A stretch of 64,000 nt of DNA from an uncultured Clostridia bacterium (GTDB taxonomy: Bacteria; Bacillota; Clostridia; Oscillospirales; Ruminococcaceae): assembly GCA_945923775.1 (NCBI GenBank), contig CAMELR010000003.1, forward strand, positions 1 to 64,000. Reading direction: 5' to 3'. The notes beneath the pieces were generated by a model. That model searched no databases. It was not told the origin of the DNA and was given only the letters and a program-made list of their open reading frames with translations. Each line of letters starts with the position of its first letter. Position 1 is the stretch's first letter. Position numbers and translations under genes: made by a program. Positions 1 through 9,014 of this stretch are shown in pieces.

Positions 1-56
1 CCTATTGTGTCACTCTTTTTTTGATGTGTTGCACTTATATTGTACATCCATCATTA

Positions 57-70
57 AGAATTCCGAATTT
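57..70. repeat. Partial copy of the AATTCCGAATT repeat family
   Basis: The end of the fumarase alpha gene is followed by AAGAATTCCGAATTT. This matches the terminal sequence of the larger element between fabG and fabF (2961-3095) and the half copy at 32443-32474. Only a short piece is visible, so the assignment to the family is tentative. Bases 1-56 hold no gene that I can support; the beta subunit of fumarase would be expected further left. Confidence 0.35.
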
Positions 71-911
71 AAATTGTTGCTTCCGCGTGCCTTGTTACGT
101 GGCAGCCGATGTTTACCGCTACCGGAAGTCCGGCGATGTGCGTCGCGGATTTCTCGATGTTGACATACAGCGCGGTGACTGTTCCGCCGAAGCCCTGGGA
201 GCCTATTCCGAGCGCGTTTATGCTGTCGAGCATCTGCTGCTCAAGCTCCGCGTAGACCGGGTCGGGATTGCGCTTTGAAAGGTCACGGCAGAGCGCCTTT
301 TTCGCAAGGTACGCGGAGTACTCGAAGTCGCCGCCGATACCTACTCCGACAACTATCGGGGGACATGGATTGCTTCCGGCGAGACTGACGCACTCGGTCA
401 CGAAATCCACGATATCCTGCTTTGAAGCGGACGGAGTGAACATTTTCAGCCGCGACATGTTTTCGCTTCCGAATCCCTTCGGAGCCGCCATCAGGTGGAT
501 CTTGTCGCCGGGGACGATCCTCGTGTGTATCACCGCCGGGGTGTTGTTGTTCGTGTTCCTGCGCTCCAGCGGGTCTCCGACGATGGACAGGCGGAGCTTT
601 CCGTTGACGTAGCCCTGGGCTACTCCGGCGTTCACCGCGTCCTCGAACGCGTCTCCGGTGATGTGGACGTCCTGCCCGATTTCCGCGAATATTACCGCCA
701 TTCCGGTGTCCTGGCAGATGGGCACGCCGAGTTCTGCGGCGCAGTCGATGTTGCTGACGATATCGCCGAGCACGCTGCGGCACAGCTCGCTTTCCTCGCG
801 CTGAATGCTGCCCGAGATGCACTCGCGCATTCCGCAGGGGAGCTTCAGATTAGCCTGCTCGCACAGCTTTGCGACGGTTTCGGTTATGGCTGATGATGGA
901 ATTTCTCGCAT
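69..911 (-). CDS. fumA: Fumarate hydratase class I, alpha (Fe-S) subunit
   Basis: The 280-residue protein matches the N-terminal, iron-sulphur domain of two-subunit class I fumarases (TtdA/FumA family), which interconvert fumarate and malate in the cytoplasm. Three cysteines fit the cluster ligands: C66 in PICQDTGM, C183 in SNPCPPIVVG and C270 in NIGCH. The length and the C-terminal HAEA motif are those of a complete alpha subunit. The beta subunit (TtdB type) should lie to the left of the window; it is not visible. The ATG at 911 is preceded by AAAGGA. The gene is divergent from the fatty-acid operon. A tartrate dehydratase alpha subunit is the main alternative, since the two are hard to separate by eye. 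Confidence 0.88.
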   Translation of the reverse strand: MREIPSSAITETVAKLCEQANLKLPCGMRECISGSIQREESELCRSVLGDIVSNIDCAAELGVPICQDTGMAVIFAEIGQDVHITGDAFEDAVNAGVAQGYVNGKLRLSIVGDPLERRNTNNNTPAVIHTRIVPGDKIHLMAAPKGFGSENMSRLKMFTPSASKQDIVDFVTECVSLAGSNPCPPIVVGVGIGGDFEYSAYLAKKALCRDLSKRNPDPVYAELEQQMLDSINALGIGSQGFGGTVTALYVNIEKSATHIAGLPVAVNIGCHVTRHAEATI

Positions 912-1035
912 TGATCATATTCCTTTCTCTTTCTTATATGATAGCATTGCGCGTTTTCAGTGCCGCGAAATGCGGTCAAATGCAATTATTCAGTGAGATA
1001 ATCGGCAAATTCGGCGTGTTTGTTGAAAAAAACTG

Positions 1036-1064
1036 TTGACAAATCCGCCGTAATGCGGTAAAAT
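1036..1064 (+). promoter_or_regulatory. Sigma-A-type promoter of the fab/acc operon
   Basis: TTGACA (1036-1041) and TAAAAT (1059-1064) are separated by exactly 17 bp. It is the best vegetative promoter match in the 273-bp gap before fabH and leaves a leader of about 115 nt. Confidence 0.75.
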
Positions 1065-1090
1065 AAATATGGTATGTCATATTCTGCCTT

Positions 1091-1120
1091 GATTCTTCTG
1101 GCATTATATGGCAGAGAATC
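1091..1120. promoter_or_regulatory. Imperfect 30-bp dyad in the fabH leader, possible operator
   Basis: The arms GATTCT and AGAATC enclose CTGGCAT/ATGGCAG, interrupted by one mismatch and one bulge. It lies just downstream of the promoter, where a repressor could block transcription. It does not resemble the FapR consensus as I know it, so the regulator is unknown; it could also act as an RNA hairpin. Confidence 0.4.
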
Positions 1121-1184
1121 TGAGAATGATAAACACCATGTTTATTATACTATATATTGACGAGAAAATCAAGGAGAATTTTTA

Positions 1185-2189
1185 ATGAGCGGAATTGAGA
1201 TCTTAGGAACGGGCAGCTATGTGCCGGAATTCGTTGCCGATAACAACAAGTTCGCAGAGTTCCTCGACACATCTGACGAGTGGATAACGCCACGTACGGG
1301 AATCAAGCAGCGCCATATCCTCACCGACAAGCCCGGCTACTACATGGGCATTGAGGCGGCGAAGAAGGCGCTCGACGACGCGGGAGTAAAGCCCGAGGAG
1401 GTCGACCTGGTGCTGGTATCCACCTGCACGCCGGATTTCTTCTATCCCTCCACCGCGTGCCTTATCCAGAAGAAGATAGGCGCGGTGAACGCGGCCGCAT
1501 TCGACGTTAACAGCGCATGCACCGGCTTCATCACAGCGACGGATATCGCGCAGAAGTACCTCGAGAGCGGTCACTACAAGACGATACTTGTCGTAGCCTG
1601 CGAGAAGCTGTCCGGTCAGCTTGATTACACTGACCGTTCCATGTGCATACTGTTCGGAGACGCTTCCGGCGCGGTGGTGTACAGGAAGTCCGACAAGCCG
1701 TTCTACTCCATGCTCGGCGCTGACGGCGACGAGTTCGAGGCTCTCTACTGCAAGATAAACTACGACCCCAACTGTCCGTTCTACGGCACGAAGGAGGGCG
1801 AGGAACCCTGGGACGCCATGTTCGATACGGATTCCAAGCGCAAGTACCTCCAGAGCGACGGACACGCGGTGTACAAGTTTGCGGTGAACGCTATGGCGAA
1901 CGCCGTGAAGAACGTAGCGGCGCAGGGCGGCTACGACATCAACGATCTTGACATCGTTATCCCTCACCAGGCTAACCTCCGTATCATCAAGAAGGCTACC
2001 GAGATACTCGGTATCCCGGAGGAGAAGGTCTACACCAACATCGCCCGCATGGGCAACGTATCCAGCGCTTGCATTCCGGTATGCCTTGACGAGATGAGAA
2101 AGCAGGGCATGGTGAAGCCGGGTCAGAAGATCTGCTTCGTGGGATTCGGCGCAGGACTTACCTACGGCGCACTCATATTCGAGACTTGA
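1185..2189 (+). CDS. fabH: Beta-ketoacyl-ACP synthase III
   Basis: FabH condenses acetyl-CoA with malonyl-ACP to start type II fatty-acid synthesis. The 334 residues show the thiolase fold signatures: the active cysteine C112 in NSACTGF, the PHQAN histidine motif and the asparagine in MGNVSSA. The length is normal. The ATG is 8 nt after AAGGAG. It is the first gene of the cluster, followed after 24 bp by fabG. In many clostridia the equivalent cluster also holds acpP, fabK and fabD between fabH and fabG; they are absent here. Confidence 0.95.
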   Translation: MSGIEILGTGSYVPEFVADNNKFAEFLDTSDEWITPRTGIKQRHILTDKPGYYMGIEAAKKALDDAGVKPEEVDLVLVSTCTPDFFYPSTACLIQKKIGAVNAAAFDVNSACTGFITATDIAQKYLESGHYKTILVVACEKLSGQLDYTDRSMCILFGDASGAVVYRKSDKPFYSMLGADGDEFEALYCKINYDPNCPFYGTKEGEEPWDAMFDTDSKRKYLQSDGHAVYKFAVNAMANAVKNVAAQGGYDINDLDIVIPHQANLRIIKKATEILGIPEEKVYTNIARMGNVSSACIPVCLDEMRKQGMVKPGQKICFVGFGAGLTYGALIFET

Positions 2190-2213
2190 TTTGATATACG
2201 AAAGGAATTTATT

Positions 2214-2957
2214 ATGGCAGGAACAGCGATAATCACCGGCTCCAGCCGGGGAATAGGCGCAGCTATCGCAAAGCGCCTTGCAAAGGACGGCTACAATATC
2301 GTTATAAACGACATTTCACAGGAGATCCTCGACGCGGCGGGAAAGGAAGTCGCAGAGGAGTGCCGCAGCTTCGGTGTAGAGGCTGAGTGCTACGCGGCGG
2401 ACGTTTCCGACTACGCGCAGTGCGAGGGTCTGGTAAAGTGGGTAAAGGAGCGCTTCGGCACTATCGACGTGCTGATAAACAACGCTGGTATCACCCGCGA
2501 CGGTCTGATGGCTCAGATGAGCGAGGAGAACTACGACCTCGTTATCCGTGTAAATCAGAAGTCCGTGTTCAACATGACAAAGCTCGCAGGCAAGGTCATG
2601 ATACGCCAGCGCAGCGGCAGGATCGTGAATCTTGCTTCAGTTGCCGGTCTTTACGGCAACCCCGGTCAGATGAACTACTCCGCTTCAAAGGGCGCTATAA
2701 TCGCGATGACAAAGACAACCGCGAAGGAGCTCGGCAGCCGCGGCATCACCTGCAATGCGGTAGCTCCGGGATTCATTCAGACCCCGATGACCGACAAGCT
2801 CACCGAGGATCAGCGTAATGCAATGCTGGCTCAGATCGCTATGAAGCGCTACGGTCAGCCCGAGGAGATCGCCGGCGTGGTATCCTTCCTGTGCAGCCCG
2901 GATTCTTCCTACGTAACAGGACAGATAATCGAAATAAGCGGCGGACTGAGCATGTAA
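2214..2957 (+). CDS. fabG: 3-oxoacyl-ACP reductase
   Basis: FabG is the NADPH-dependent reductase of 3-oxoacyl-ACP, the second step of elongation. The protein is a classical short-chain dehydrogenase of 247 residues: the cofactor loop TGSSRGIG near residue 8, NNAG near residue 90, a catalytic serine in NLASVAG and the YxxxK pair in NYSASK. The end is the typical family ending with GG.SM. It is co-directional with fabH. Downstream a 135-bp repeat element separates it from fabF, which is unusual inside a housekeeping operon. Confidence 0.94.
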   Translation: MAGTAIITGSSRGIGAAIAKRLAKDGYNIVINDISQEILDAAGKEVAEECRSFGVEAECYAADVSDYAQCEGLVKWVKERFGTIDVLINNAGITRDGLMAQMSEENYDLVIRVNQKSVFNMTKLAGKVMIRQRSGRIVNLASVAGLYGNPGQMNYSASKGAIIAMTKTTAKELGSRGITCNAVAPGFIQTPMTDKLTEDQRNAMLAQIAMKRYGQPEEIAGVVSFLCSPDSSYVTGQIIEISGGLSM

Positions 2958-2960
2958 TTA

Positions 2961-3095
2961 AATTCGGAATTCGGAATTCAGAATTCGGAATTTCGGTTGT
3001 CCCACTTCGTGGGACGTATTATAATTCGATACAATCGGATAACCGCCGCGGCAGCGGCACAATAATTCCGAATTCCGCATTCATAATTCCGAATT
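2961..3095. repeat. MITE-like element with inverted AATTCGGAATT ends
   Basis: The ends are inverted repeats built from AATTCGGAATTCGGAATT on the left and AATTCCGAATTCCGCATT on the right. Between them are a perfect hairpin GTCCCAC-TTC-GTGGGAC (2999-3015) and a GC-rich arm ATAACCGCCG. It has no coding capacity. Related pieces occur at 57-70 and 32443-32474, so this is a dispersed family in the genome. It starts 3 bp after the fabG stop. Confidence 0.75.
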
Positions 3096-3167
3096 TGCGA
3101 AGCGCATTTCACCCGTGCATAGAGCAATAAAATTAAAATCTACAAATTGTTGGAGGAACAACGTTTA

Positions 3168-4406
3168 ATGGATAGACGAGTGGTAATAACCGGACTGGGA
3201 GCAGTCACCCCCTGCGGAAATTCACCCGAGGAGCTGTGGAACAGCCTGATGGCTGGCAAGCACGGCTTCGAGCTTGCGCCCTGGTTCCCGGATCAGGAGC
3301 CTGACAACCTTTCCGTGGTCGCAAGAGTAAAGAACTTCGACGCTTCGGAGTACTTCGATAAGAAGGAGCTGCGCCGCAACGACGTCATAGTACAGTACGC
3401 GGTGTACTGCGCAATGCAGGCTCTCAAGGACGCCGGAACAGATCTCAGGGACATCGACCCCTACCGCGTTGGCGTAGTTATCGGCAGCGGAATCGGCGGT
3501 ATCTACACCACCGAGGAAGAAATGGGGAACTACCACAACAAGGGCAACAAGCGCGTGGGAGTTTTCACCATCACAAAGATGATAGGCAACATGGCGGCAG
3601 GCGAGGTAGCTATCCGCACAGGATTCAAGGGAAGCAACTTCTGCGTGACCACAGCCTGCGCGAGCGGCACTCAGTCGATAGGCGAGGCGTTCCGTTCCAT
3701 CAAGCACGGCTACCTTGACGCTGCGATCGCTGGCGGTACGGAGCACAGCGACATCGGATTCTGCTATGCTTCGTTCAACAACATGCACGCAGTTACACGC
3801 TCCACCGATGTGGACAGAGCCTCCATTCCGTTCGACGCGGAGAGAAGCGGATTCGTGCTCGGCGACGGCTGCGGACTGCTGGTTCTCGAGGAATACGAGC
3901 ATGCGAAGGCTCGCGGCGCGAAGATCTACGCCGAGATATGCGGCTACGGCAGCACCTGCGACGCTTACCACGAAACAAGCCCCGATCCCGAGGGCAAGGG
4001 CGGCGCGATGGCGATGAAATTCGCATATCAGGAAGCCGGAATGAAGCCGGAGGATATCAACTATATCAACGCTCACGGAACCTCCACCGCTATGAATGAC
4101 CGCATCGAAACAATAGCTGTCAAGGATACGTTCGGCGACCATGCGAAGAATATCGCAATTAATTCCACAAAGTCCATGACCGGACACCTGCTCGGCGCTG
4201 CCGGCGGAGTTGAGGCGGTAGTCACCGCAATGTCCATCAGGAACAGCAAGGTTCACATGACCCTGGGCTACAAGGTACCCGACCCCGAGTGCGACCTCGA
4301 CTACGTTACCGAGGGCGCAAGAGATATGAAGATCACCGGCGCACTGAGCAATTCGCTGGGCTTCGGCGGACACAACGGCTGCATCTGCATGCGCCCTGTT
4401 GACTGA
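3168..4406 (+). CDS. fabF: Beta-ketoacyl-ACP synthase II
   Basis: FabF carries out the condensing step of fatty-acid elongation. The protein has 412 residues from this start, with the active cysteine C164 in TTACASGT and the two histidine motifs NAHGTST and [10 protein letters not shown]. The ORF track opens at a TTG at 3147, but the ATG at 3168 lies 10 nt after GGAGGA and gives the standard N-terminus MDRRVVITG. It follows the repeat element and begins the run fabF-accB-fabZ-accC-accD-accA. Confidence 0.95.
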   Translation: MDRRVVITGLGAVTPCGNSPEELWNSLMAGKHGFELAPWFPDQEPDNLSVVARVKNFDASEYFDKKELRRNDVIVQYAVYCAMQALKDAGTDLRDIDPYRVGVVIGSGIGGIYTTEEEMGNYHNKGNKRVGVFTITKMIGNMAAGEVAIRTGFKGSNFCVTTACASGTQSIGEAFRSIKHGYLDAAIAGGTEHSDIGFCYASFNNMHAVTRSTDVDRASIPFDAERSGFVLGDGCGLLVLEEYEHAKARGAKIYAEICGYGSTCDAYHETSPDPEGKGGAMAMKFAYQEAGMKPEDINYINAHGTSTAMNDRIETIAVKDTFGDHAKNIAINSTKSMTGHLLGAAGGVEAVVTAMSIRNSKVHMTLGYKVPDPECDLDYVTEGARDMKITGALSNSLGFGGHNGCICMRPVD

Positions 4407-4426
4407 CCCGGAAAGGAGAGCTGAAC

Positions 4427-4921
4427 ATGGCAAACAAGAACACCATCGAGCCGCGCCCCATCGAGGACACCGTTGAGTGCATCGAAGCGCTGGCTGAAAT
4501 AGTAAAGAAGAACGACCTCGGCAAGCTGAAGATCAACACCGAGACCGTTGAAATAGTTATCGAGGGCAGACCCTGCCCGCCTCCTATGCCCGCTCCCATG
4601 CCGATGATGGGCGTACCCACACCGGCTGCGGCTCCCGCACAGAATGCTCCGGCGCAGGCTGCTCCTGCGGCTGAGGCTGCGGTTTCCGGCAATATCATCA
4701 CCTCCCCGATAGTCGGGACGTTCTACGCTTCCCCCTCCCCGGAGAAGCCCGCGTTCGTCAAGGTCGGCGATACCGTCAATGCCGGCGACGTTGTGTGCAT
4801 TATCGAGAGCATGAAGCTCATGAACGAGATAAACAGCGAGTTCAGCGGAAAGGTCGCAGAGATCTACGCAAAGGACGGTCAGGCTGTTGAGTACGGTCAG
4901 AAGCTGATGAGAATAGAGTAA
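4427..4921 (+). CDS. accB: Biotin carboxyl carrier protein of acetyl-CoA carboxylase
   Basis: AccB carries the biotin that shuttles carboxylate between biotin carboxylase and carboxyltransferase. Of 164 residues, the first 50 are the N-terminal domain, followed by a Pro/Ala-rich flexible linker (about 50-85) and the biotinyl domain. The biotin lysine is in [10 protein letters not shown], with Ser where most family members have Ala before Met (EAMKM). It is preceded by AAAGGAGAG and lies 20 bp after fabF. Confidence 0.95.
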   Translation: MANKNTIEPRPIEDTVECIEALAEIVKKNDLGKLKINTETVEIVIEGRPCPPPMPAPMPMMGVPTPAAAPAQNAPAQAAPAAEAAVSGNIITSPIVGTFYASPSPEKPAFVKVGDTVNAGDVVCIIESMKLMNEINSEFSGKVAEIYAKDGQAVEYGQKLMRIE

Positions 4922-4931
4922 GGAGCAGGTC

Positions 4932-5378
4932 ATGACATTAAATCTTGAACAGATAAAGGAAATTATCCCCCACCGCGATCCGTTCCTGCTCATCGACGAA
5001 GTCACCGAGCTGGAGCCGGGCGTGAGCGTTACCGCCAAGAAGTACCTCAAGCCGGACGAATACTGGTTCAAGGGTCACTTCCCGGGACAGCCGGTGCAGC
5101 CGGGCGTCCTGATGATAGAAATGCTGGCTCAGGCTGGCGCTGTGTGCGCTCTGTCGCTCCCGGAGAACAAGGGTAAGATCGCATTCTTCGCCGGTATCGA
5201 CAAGGCGAGATTCCGCGGGACAGTCGGCCCCGGCGACACCCTGGAGCTTCACGTCACCATGACGAAGAAGAAGGGCCCGATAGGCTTCGGCGACGCTGTT
5301 GCCACCGTCAACGGCAAGAAGGTAGTCACCGCTGAAATTTCCTTCGCCGTGGCAGACCCCGCACCCAAGTCTGAATAA
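4932..5378 (+). CDS. fabZ: 3-hydroxyacyl-ACP dehydratase
   Basis: FabZ removes water from 3-hydroxyacyl-ACP. The 148 residues show the hot-dog fold signature: [11 protein letters not shown] near the start, the catalytic histidine in [13 protein letters not shown] and the acidic residue in MIEMLAQ. It lies 10 bp after accB and 17 bp before accC, within the operon. No FabA-type isomerase features are visible, so an origin for unsaturated fatty acids is not shown here. Confidence 0.94.
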   Translation: MTLNLEQIKEIIPHRDPFLLIDEVTELEPGVSVTAKKYLKPDEYWFKGHFPGQPVQPGVLMIEMLAQAGAVCALSLPENKGKIAFFAGIDKARFRGTVGPGDTLELHVTMTKKKGPIGFGDAVATVNGKKVVTAEISFAVADPAPKSE

Positions 5379-5395
5379 AATCTGGAGCTGACAGA

Positions 5396-6745
5396 ATGTT
5401 TAACAAGATACTTATTGCGAACCGCGGCGAGATAGCGATACGCATTATGCGCGCCTGCCGCGAGCTCGGTATAAAGACCGTTGCGGTGTATTCCGAGGCA
5501 GACCGCTCCGCGCTGCATGCCCAGATAGCCGACGAGGCGGTGTGCATAGGACCTGCGGCTTCCAAGGACAGCTATCTCAACACCAAAGCGATAATCGCGG
5601 CATGCGAGATAACCCACGCCCAGGCGATACACCCGGGTTTCGGCTTCCTGTCTGAAAACGCGGACTTCGCGCGGCTGTGCAGAACCTGCGGCATTACGTT
5701 TATAGGTCCGTCACCGGAGGTCATGGACGCGATGGGCGACAAAGCTTCCGCAAAGCAGACGATGATATCCGCGGGAGTTCCGGTAGTGCCCGGTTCCGAC
5801 GGAATAGTCCCCACCATCGAGGAGGCGCGCAAGGTAGCCGCCGAGATAGGCTACCCCGTAATGATAAAGGCCACCGCCGGCGGCGGCGGACGCGGAATCC
5901 GTCTCGCGGAGAGCGAGGAGCACCTCGAGCAGCAGTACCTTGCGGCTCAGCAGGAGGCGCTCGCGTGCTTCGGCAACGGCGATGTGTACATTGAGAAGTT
6001 CATCGTGAACCCGCGCCATGTGGAGATACAGCTTCTTGCTGACAACCACGGCAACGTGGTTCACCTCGGCGAGCGCGAGTGCTCGTTACAGCGCCACAAT
6101 CAGAAGGTGCTCGAGGAAAGCCCCAGCCCGATAATGACTCCGGAGCTGCGCCAGAAGATGGGTACGGCTGCGGTCGCTGCGGCAAAGGTCAGCGGCTATC
6201 AGAACGCCGGAACCATAGAGTTCCTCGTTGACAAGGACAGGAATTTCTACTTTATGGAGATGAACACCCGTATACAGGTCGAGCACCCGGTAACGGAACT
6301 TGTAACAGGTATCGACCTTGTAAAGGCGCAGATACGCGTTGCAGCAGGGGAGAAGCTGTGGTTTACGCAGGACGACGTCCATCTCACCGGACACGCGATA
6401 GAGTGCCGTATCAACGCGGAGGATCCGCGCCACAACTTCCGCCCCTGCCCGGGCAAGATAAAGTCGCTGCATGTTCCCGGAGGATTCGGAGTGCGCATAG
6501 ACAGCGCAGTCTACGCGGGATATCAGATCCCGCCCTACTACGACAGCATGATAGCGAAGCTGCTCGTTAAGGCTCCGACCCGTGACGAGGCGATAAAGAA
6601 AATGCGCGTGGCGCTGTCTGAGTTCATCATCGAGGGCGTTGAGACGAACATTGATTTCCAGCTTTGCCTGCTGAAGGACGAGGATTTCGAGGCGGGCAAT
6701 TTCGACATAGGTTTCCTGAACCGCAAAAACGTGATGGGGGAGTGA
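5396..6745 (+). CDS. accC: Biotin carboxylase subunit of acetyl-CoA carboxylase
   Basis: AccC carboxylates the biotin on AccB with ATP and bicarbonate. The protein has 449 residues, the family length. Visible signatures are the N-terminal [16 protein letters not shown], the ATP-grasp glycine loop [12 protein letters not shown], the [10 protein letters not shown]-type motif (here [13 protein letters not shown]) and [15 protein letters not shown] with the catalytic region. It lies between fabZ and accD. A pyruvate carboxylase domain is unlikely because the neighbours are accB, accD and accA. Confidence 0.95.
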   Translation: MFNKILIANRGEIAIRIMRACRELGIKTVAVYSEADRSALHAQIADEAVCIGPAASKDSYLNTKAIIAACEITHAQAIHPGFGFLSENADFARLCRTCGITFIGPSPEVMDAMGDKASAKQTMISAGVPVVPGSDGIVPTIEEARKVAAEIGYPVMIKATAGGGGRGIRLAESEEHLEQQYLAAQQEALACFGNGDVYIEKFIVNPRHVEIQLLADNHGNVVHLGERECSLQRHNQKVLEESPSPIMTPELRQKMGTAAVAAAKVSGYQNAGTIEFLVDKDRNFYFMEMNTRIQVEHPVTELVTGIDLVKAQIRVAAGEKLWFTQDDVHLTGHAIECRINAEDPRHNFRPCPGKIKSLHVPGGFGVRIDSAVYAGYQIPPYYDSMIAKLLVKAPTRDEAIKKMRVALSEFIIEGVETNIDFQLCLLKDEDFEAGNFDIGFLNRKNVMGE

Positions 6746-6750
6746 GCTGA

Positions 6751-7638
6751 ATGGCAATTGAGGATCTTTTCAAAATAGTCAAGGAGCGCTTTGTGGCTGA
6801 GCAGCCCGCTGTTCCCGCTGCCCAGGAGGGCGATGTTGAGATACCGCAGGACCTGCTGTTCAAGTGCCCCCGCTGCGGCGCGGTAGTTTACAACCGTGAG
6901 TTCACAGCCGCGATGAAGGTTTGCCCCAAGTGCAACTATCACGCGCGCCTGACATGGCAGGAGCGTCTGGAGCTCACCGCCGACAAGGACAGCTTCGTGG
7001 AACTTGACGCTGACATGAAGTCGCTGAACCCTATCGGCTTCCCGAAGTACGAGGACAAAATCGCGAAAATGCAGCAGCAGTGCGACATGAACGACGCGAT
7101 AAAGACAGGCGTGTGCACTATCCGTGGATACCGCACGGTCATCGGCATTATGGACTCCCACTTTTTCATGGCGAGCATGGGAAGCGTTGTCGGCGAGAAG
7201 ATAGCGAGGGCGTTCGAGTACGCAACCGAGCATAATCTTCCGGTCGTGATGTTCACGGCTTCCGGCGGCGCGAGAATGCAGGAGGGCATAATCTCCCTCA
7301 TGCAGATGGCTAAGACCAGCGGCGCAGTCAAGCGCCACAGCGACGCGGGCGGGCTTTACATCTCGGTCATGACCGACCCCACCACCGGCGGAGTTACGGC
7401 TTCCTTCGCGAGCCTCGGCGACATCATACTTGCCGAGCCGAAGGTACTCATCGGTTTCGCGGGAAGGCGCGTTATCCAGGACACGATACGCCAGCGGCTG
7501 CCCGACGACTTCCAGTCCGCGGAGTTCCAGGAGAAATGCGGCTTCGTTGATATGATAGTCGAGCGCGGCATGATGAGAAAGCGCATTTCAAATATTCTGA
7601 AGCTGCACGGCTTCCCGAAGGAGGCTTACAGAAGATGA
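6751..7638 (+). CDS. accD: Acetyl-CoA carboxylase carboxyltransferase beta subunit
   Basis: AccD and AccA form the carboxyltransferase that makes malonyl-CoA. The 295 residues have the zinc ribbon CPRCGAVVY...CPKCNYH near residues 38-65 and the crotonase-like core with SGGARMQEG and TGGVTASFA. It starts 5 bp after accC and its stop overlaps the accA start by 4 bases, consistent with translational coupling of the two subunits. Confidence 0.95.
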   Translation: MAIEDLFKIVKERFVAEQPAVPAAQEGDVEIPQDLLFKCPRCGAVVYNREFTAAMKVCPKCNYHARLTWQERLELTADKDSFVELDADMKSLNPIGFPKYEDKIAKMQQQCDMNDAIKTGVCTIRGYRTVIGIMDSHFFMASMGSVVGEKIARAFEYATEHNLPVVMFTASGGARMQEGIISLMQMAKTSGAVKRHSDAGGLYISVMTDPTTGGVTASFASLGDIILAEPKVLIGFAGRRVIQDTIRQRLPDDFQSAEFQEKCGFVDMIVERGMMRKRISNILKLHGFPKEAYRR

Positions 7639-8438
7639 GCAATTTAACAGCCTGCGAAAGGCTCGAACTTATCCGCCACAAGGACAGACCCACGGTCAAC
7701 GACTACATTCCGGCGATGTTCACCCGCTTCATGGAGTTCCACGGCGACCGCCTTTTCGGCGACGACGCGGCGATAATCGGCGGAATCGGCTACCTCAGCG
7801 ATACTCCGGTGACTGTTATCGCGCAGGTCAAGGGCAGAAACCTTGAGGAAAACAAGCGCACGAATTTCTCCATGCCCCACCCGGAGGGCTACCGCAAGGC
7901 GCTCCGTCTTGCGAAGCAGGCGGAGAAGTTCCACCGCCCGGTTATATGCCTTGTGGATACTCCCGGCGCGTTCTGCGGCGTGGAGGCTGAGGAGCGCGGT
8001 CAGGGCGAAGCGATAGCGCGAAATCTCTATGAGTTCATGACGCTCAGGACCCCGGTGATATCTGTGGTTCTTGGCGAGGGCGGCTCCGGCGGAGCGCTCG
8101 CTCTTGCGGTCTGCGACGAGCTTGCGATGCTTGAGAACGCGCTGTATTCAGTAATAAGCCCCCGCGGCGCCGCGTCCATTCTGTGGAAGGACGGCACCAA
8201 GGAGAAGGAAGCCTGCGAAATGCTGAAGATCACCGCCGAGGATCTCGTGAAGTTCGGCGTGTGCGACAAGATAATCGCGGAGCCGACCGGCGGCGCACAT
8301 ATGAGCAAGGAACAGACAGCCGACAACATCTACGAATACCTCGTGGACGCGGTATACCGCCTTAAGAAGTCCGACATTGACGAGCTTCTTGAGAAGCGTT
8401 ATGCGAAATTTAGAAAAATCGGCATGTTTACTGAATAA
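7635..8438 (+). CDS. accA: Acetyl-CoA carboxylase carboxyltransferase alpha subunit
   Basis: The 267-residue protein contains the alpha-subunit signatures FMEFHGDRLFGDD, KGRN and GEGGSGGALALA. It is shorter than the E. coli protein because the N-terminal extension is reduced, as is common in Firmicutes. The ATGA overlap with accD fits coupled translation. It is the last gene of the cluster; no strong terminator follows and acpP has its own promoter 40 bp later. Confidence 0.94.
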   Translation: MSNLTACERLELIRHKDRPTVNDYIPAMFTRFMEFHGDRLFGDDAAIIGGIGYLSDTPVTVIAQVKGRNLEENKRTNFSMPHPEGYRKALRLAKQAEKFHRPVICLVDTPGAFCGVEAEERGQGEAIARNLYEFMTLRTPVISVVLGEGGSGGALALAVCDELAMLENALYSVISPRGAASILWKDGTKEKEACEMLKITAEDLVKFGVCDKIIAEPTGGAHMSKEQTADNIYEYLVDAVYRLKKSDIDELLEKRYAKFRKIGMFTE

Positions 8439-8477
8439 TTTTGTAGAAATTTCTTTGTAAAAAATTCATTCCGGGGC

Positions 8478-8506
8478 TTGAATATTTGTGTTGTATGTTA
8501 TATAAT
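8478..8506 (+). promoter_or_regulatory. Sigma-A-type promoter of acpP
   Basis: TTGAAT (8478-8483), a 17-bp spacer and TATAAT (8501-8506). Separate transcription would let acyl carrier protein be made in excess over the enzymes. Confidence 0.7.
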
Positions 8507-8560
8507 ATATCATGAAATGTTTCCGGAAGGAACTTATAATTAATTTGGAGGGTATATACA

Positions 8561-8788
8561 ATGGTATTTGACAAGGTTAAGGAGCTTATCTCCGAGCAGC
8601 TCGACGTTAAGGCTGACGACATCACAGAGGCTTCCAACATTCAGGACGATCTGGGCGCTGATTCCCTGGACGTTGTTGATCTGGTAATGGCTCTTGAGGA
8701 CGAGTTCGACGTTGAGATCCCCGAGGATCAGGTTGAGAACATCAAGACTGTTGGCGACATCGTAAAGTTCATCGAGGACAAGCAGTAA
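8561..8788 (+). CDS. acpP: Acyl carrier protein
   Basis: The 75-residue acidic protein carries the growing acyl chain on a phosphopantetheine arm. The attachment serine is S35 in [12 protein letters not shown]. Length and the pattern of acidic helices are normal. GGAGG lies upstream of the ATG. It has its own promoter and a strong terminator, and so forms a single-gene unit behind the fab/acc operon. Codon choice is highly biased, as expected for an abundant protein. Confidence 0.96.
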   Translation: MVFDKVKELISEQLDVKADDITEASNIQDDLGADSLDVVDLVMALEDEFDVEIPEDQVENIKTVGDIVKFIEDKQ

Positions 8789-8805
8789 TTTATAGCACAG
8801 ATATT

Positions 8806-8846
8806 CCCGCTGTATCAGGGTCAGCCCTGTACGGCGGGATTTTTGT
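8806..8846 (+). terminator. Rho-independent terminator after acpP
   Basis: The stem CCCGC...CAGGG-tcag-CCCTG...GCGGG is followed by ATTTTTGT. Confidence 0.85.
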
Positions 8847-8924
8847 ATTTATTCAGATGTCGGTGGTAATCCACTGACGCATAGCACTAAAGTCGTGTCA
8901 GAACTAATTTTTATTGTGAAATTC

Positions 8925-8953
8925 TTGACAGATACTGAAAAGTGGTATATAAT
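8925..8953 (+). promoter_or_regulatory. Consensus promoter of the aconitase operon
   Basis: TTGACA (8925-8930), a 17-bp spacer and TATAAT (8948-8953): a perfect vegetative match. A small hairpin GTCGGTGG-taat-CCACTGAC lies about 50 bp upstream. Confidence 0.85.
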
Positions 8954-9014
8954 ATAATTGTATATTTATGTCGGGGAATTCCCCGGTGACTCTAAACAAA
9001 CAAGGAGCAAAGAT

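Noticed and set aside
1036-1120. FapR operator upstream of fabH
   Set aside because: The dyad does not match the TTAGTACC-type consensus.
3222-4433. 403-residue minus-strand ORF in fabF
   Set aside because: Antisense shadow of the coding strand of fabF.
8846-8925. Riboswitch upstream of aconitase
   Set aside because: It lies upstream of the promoter, and only a small hairpin is visible.
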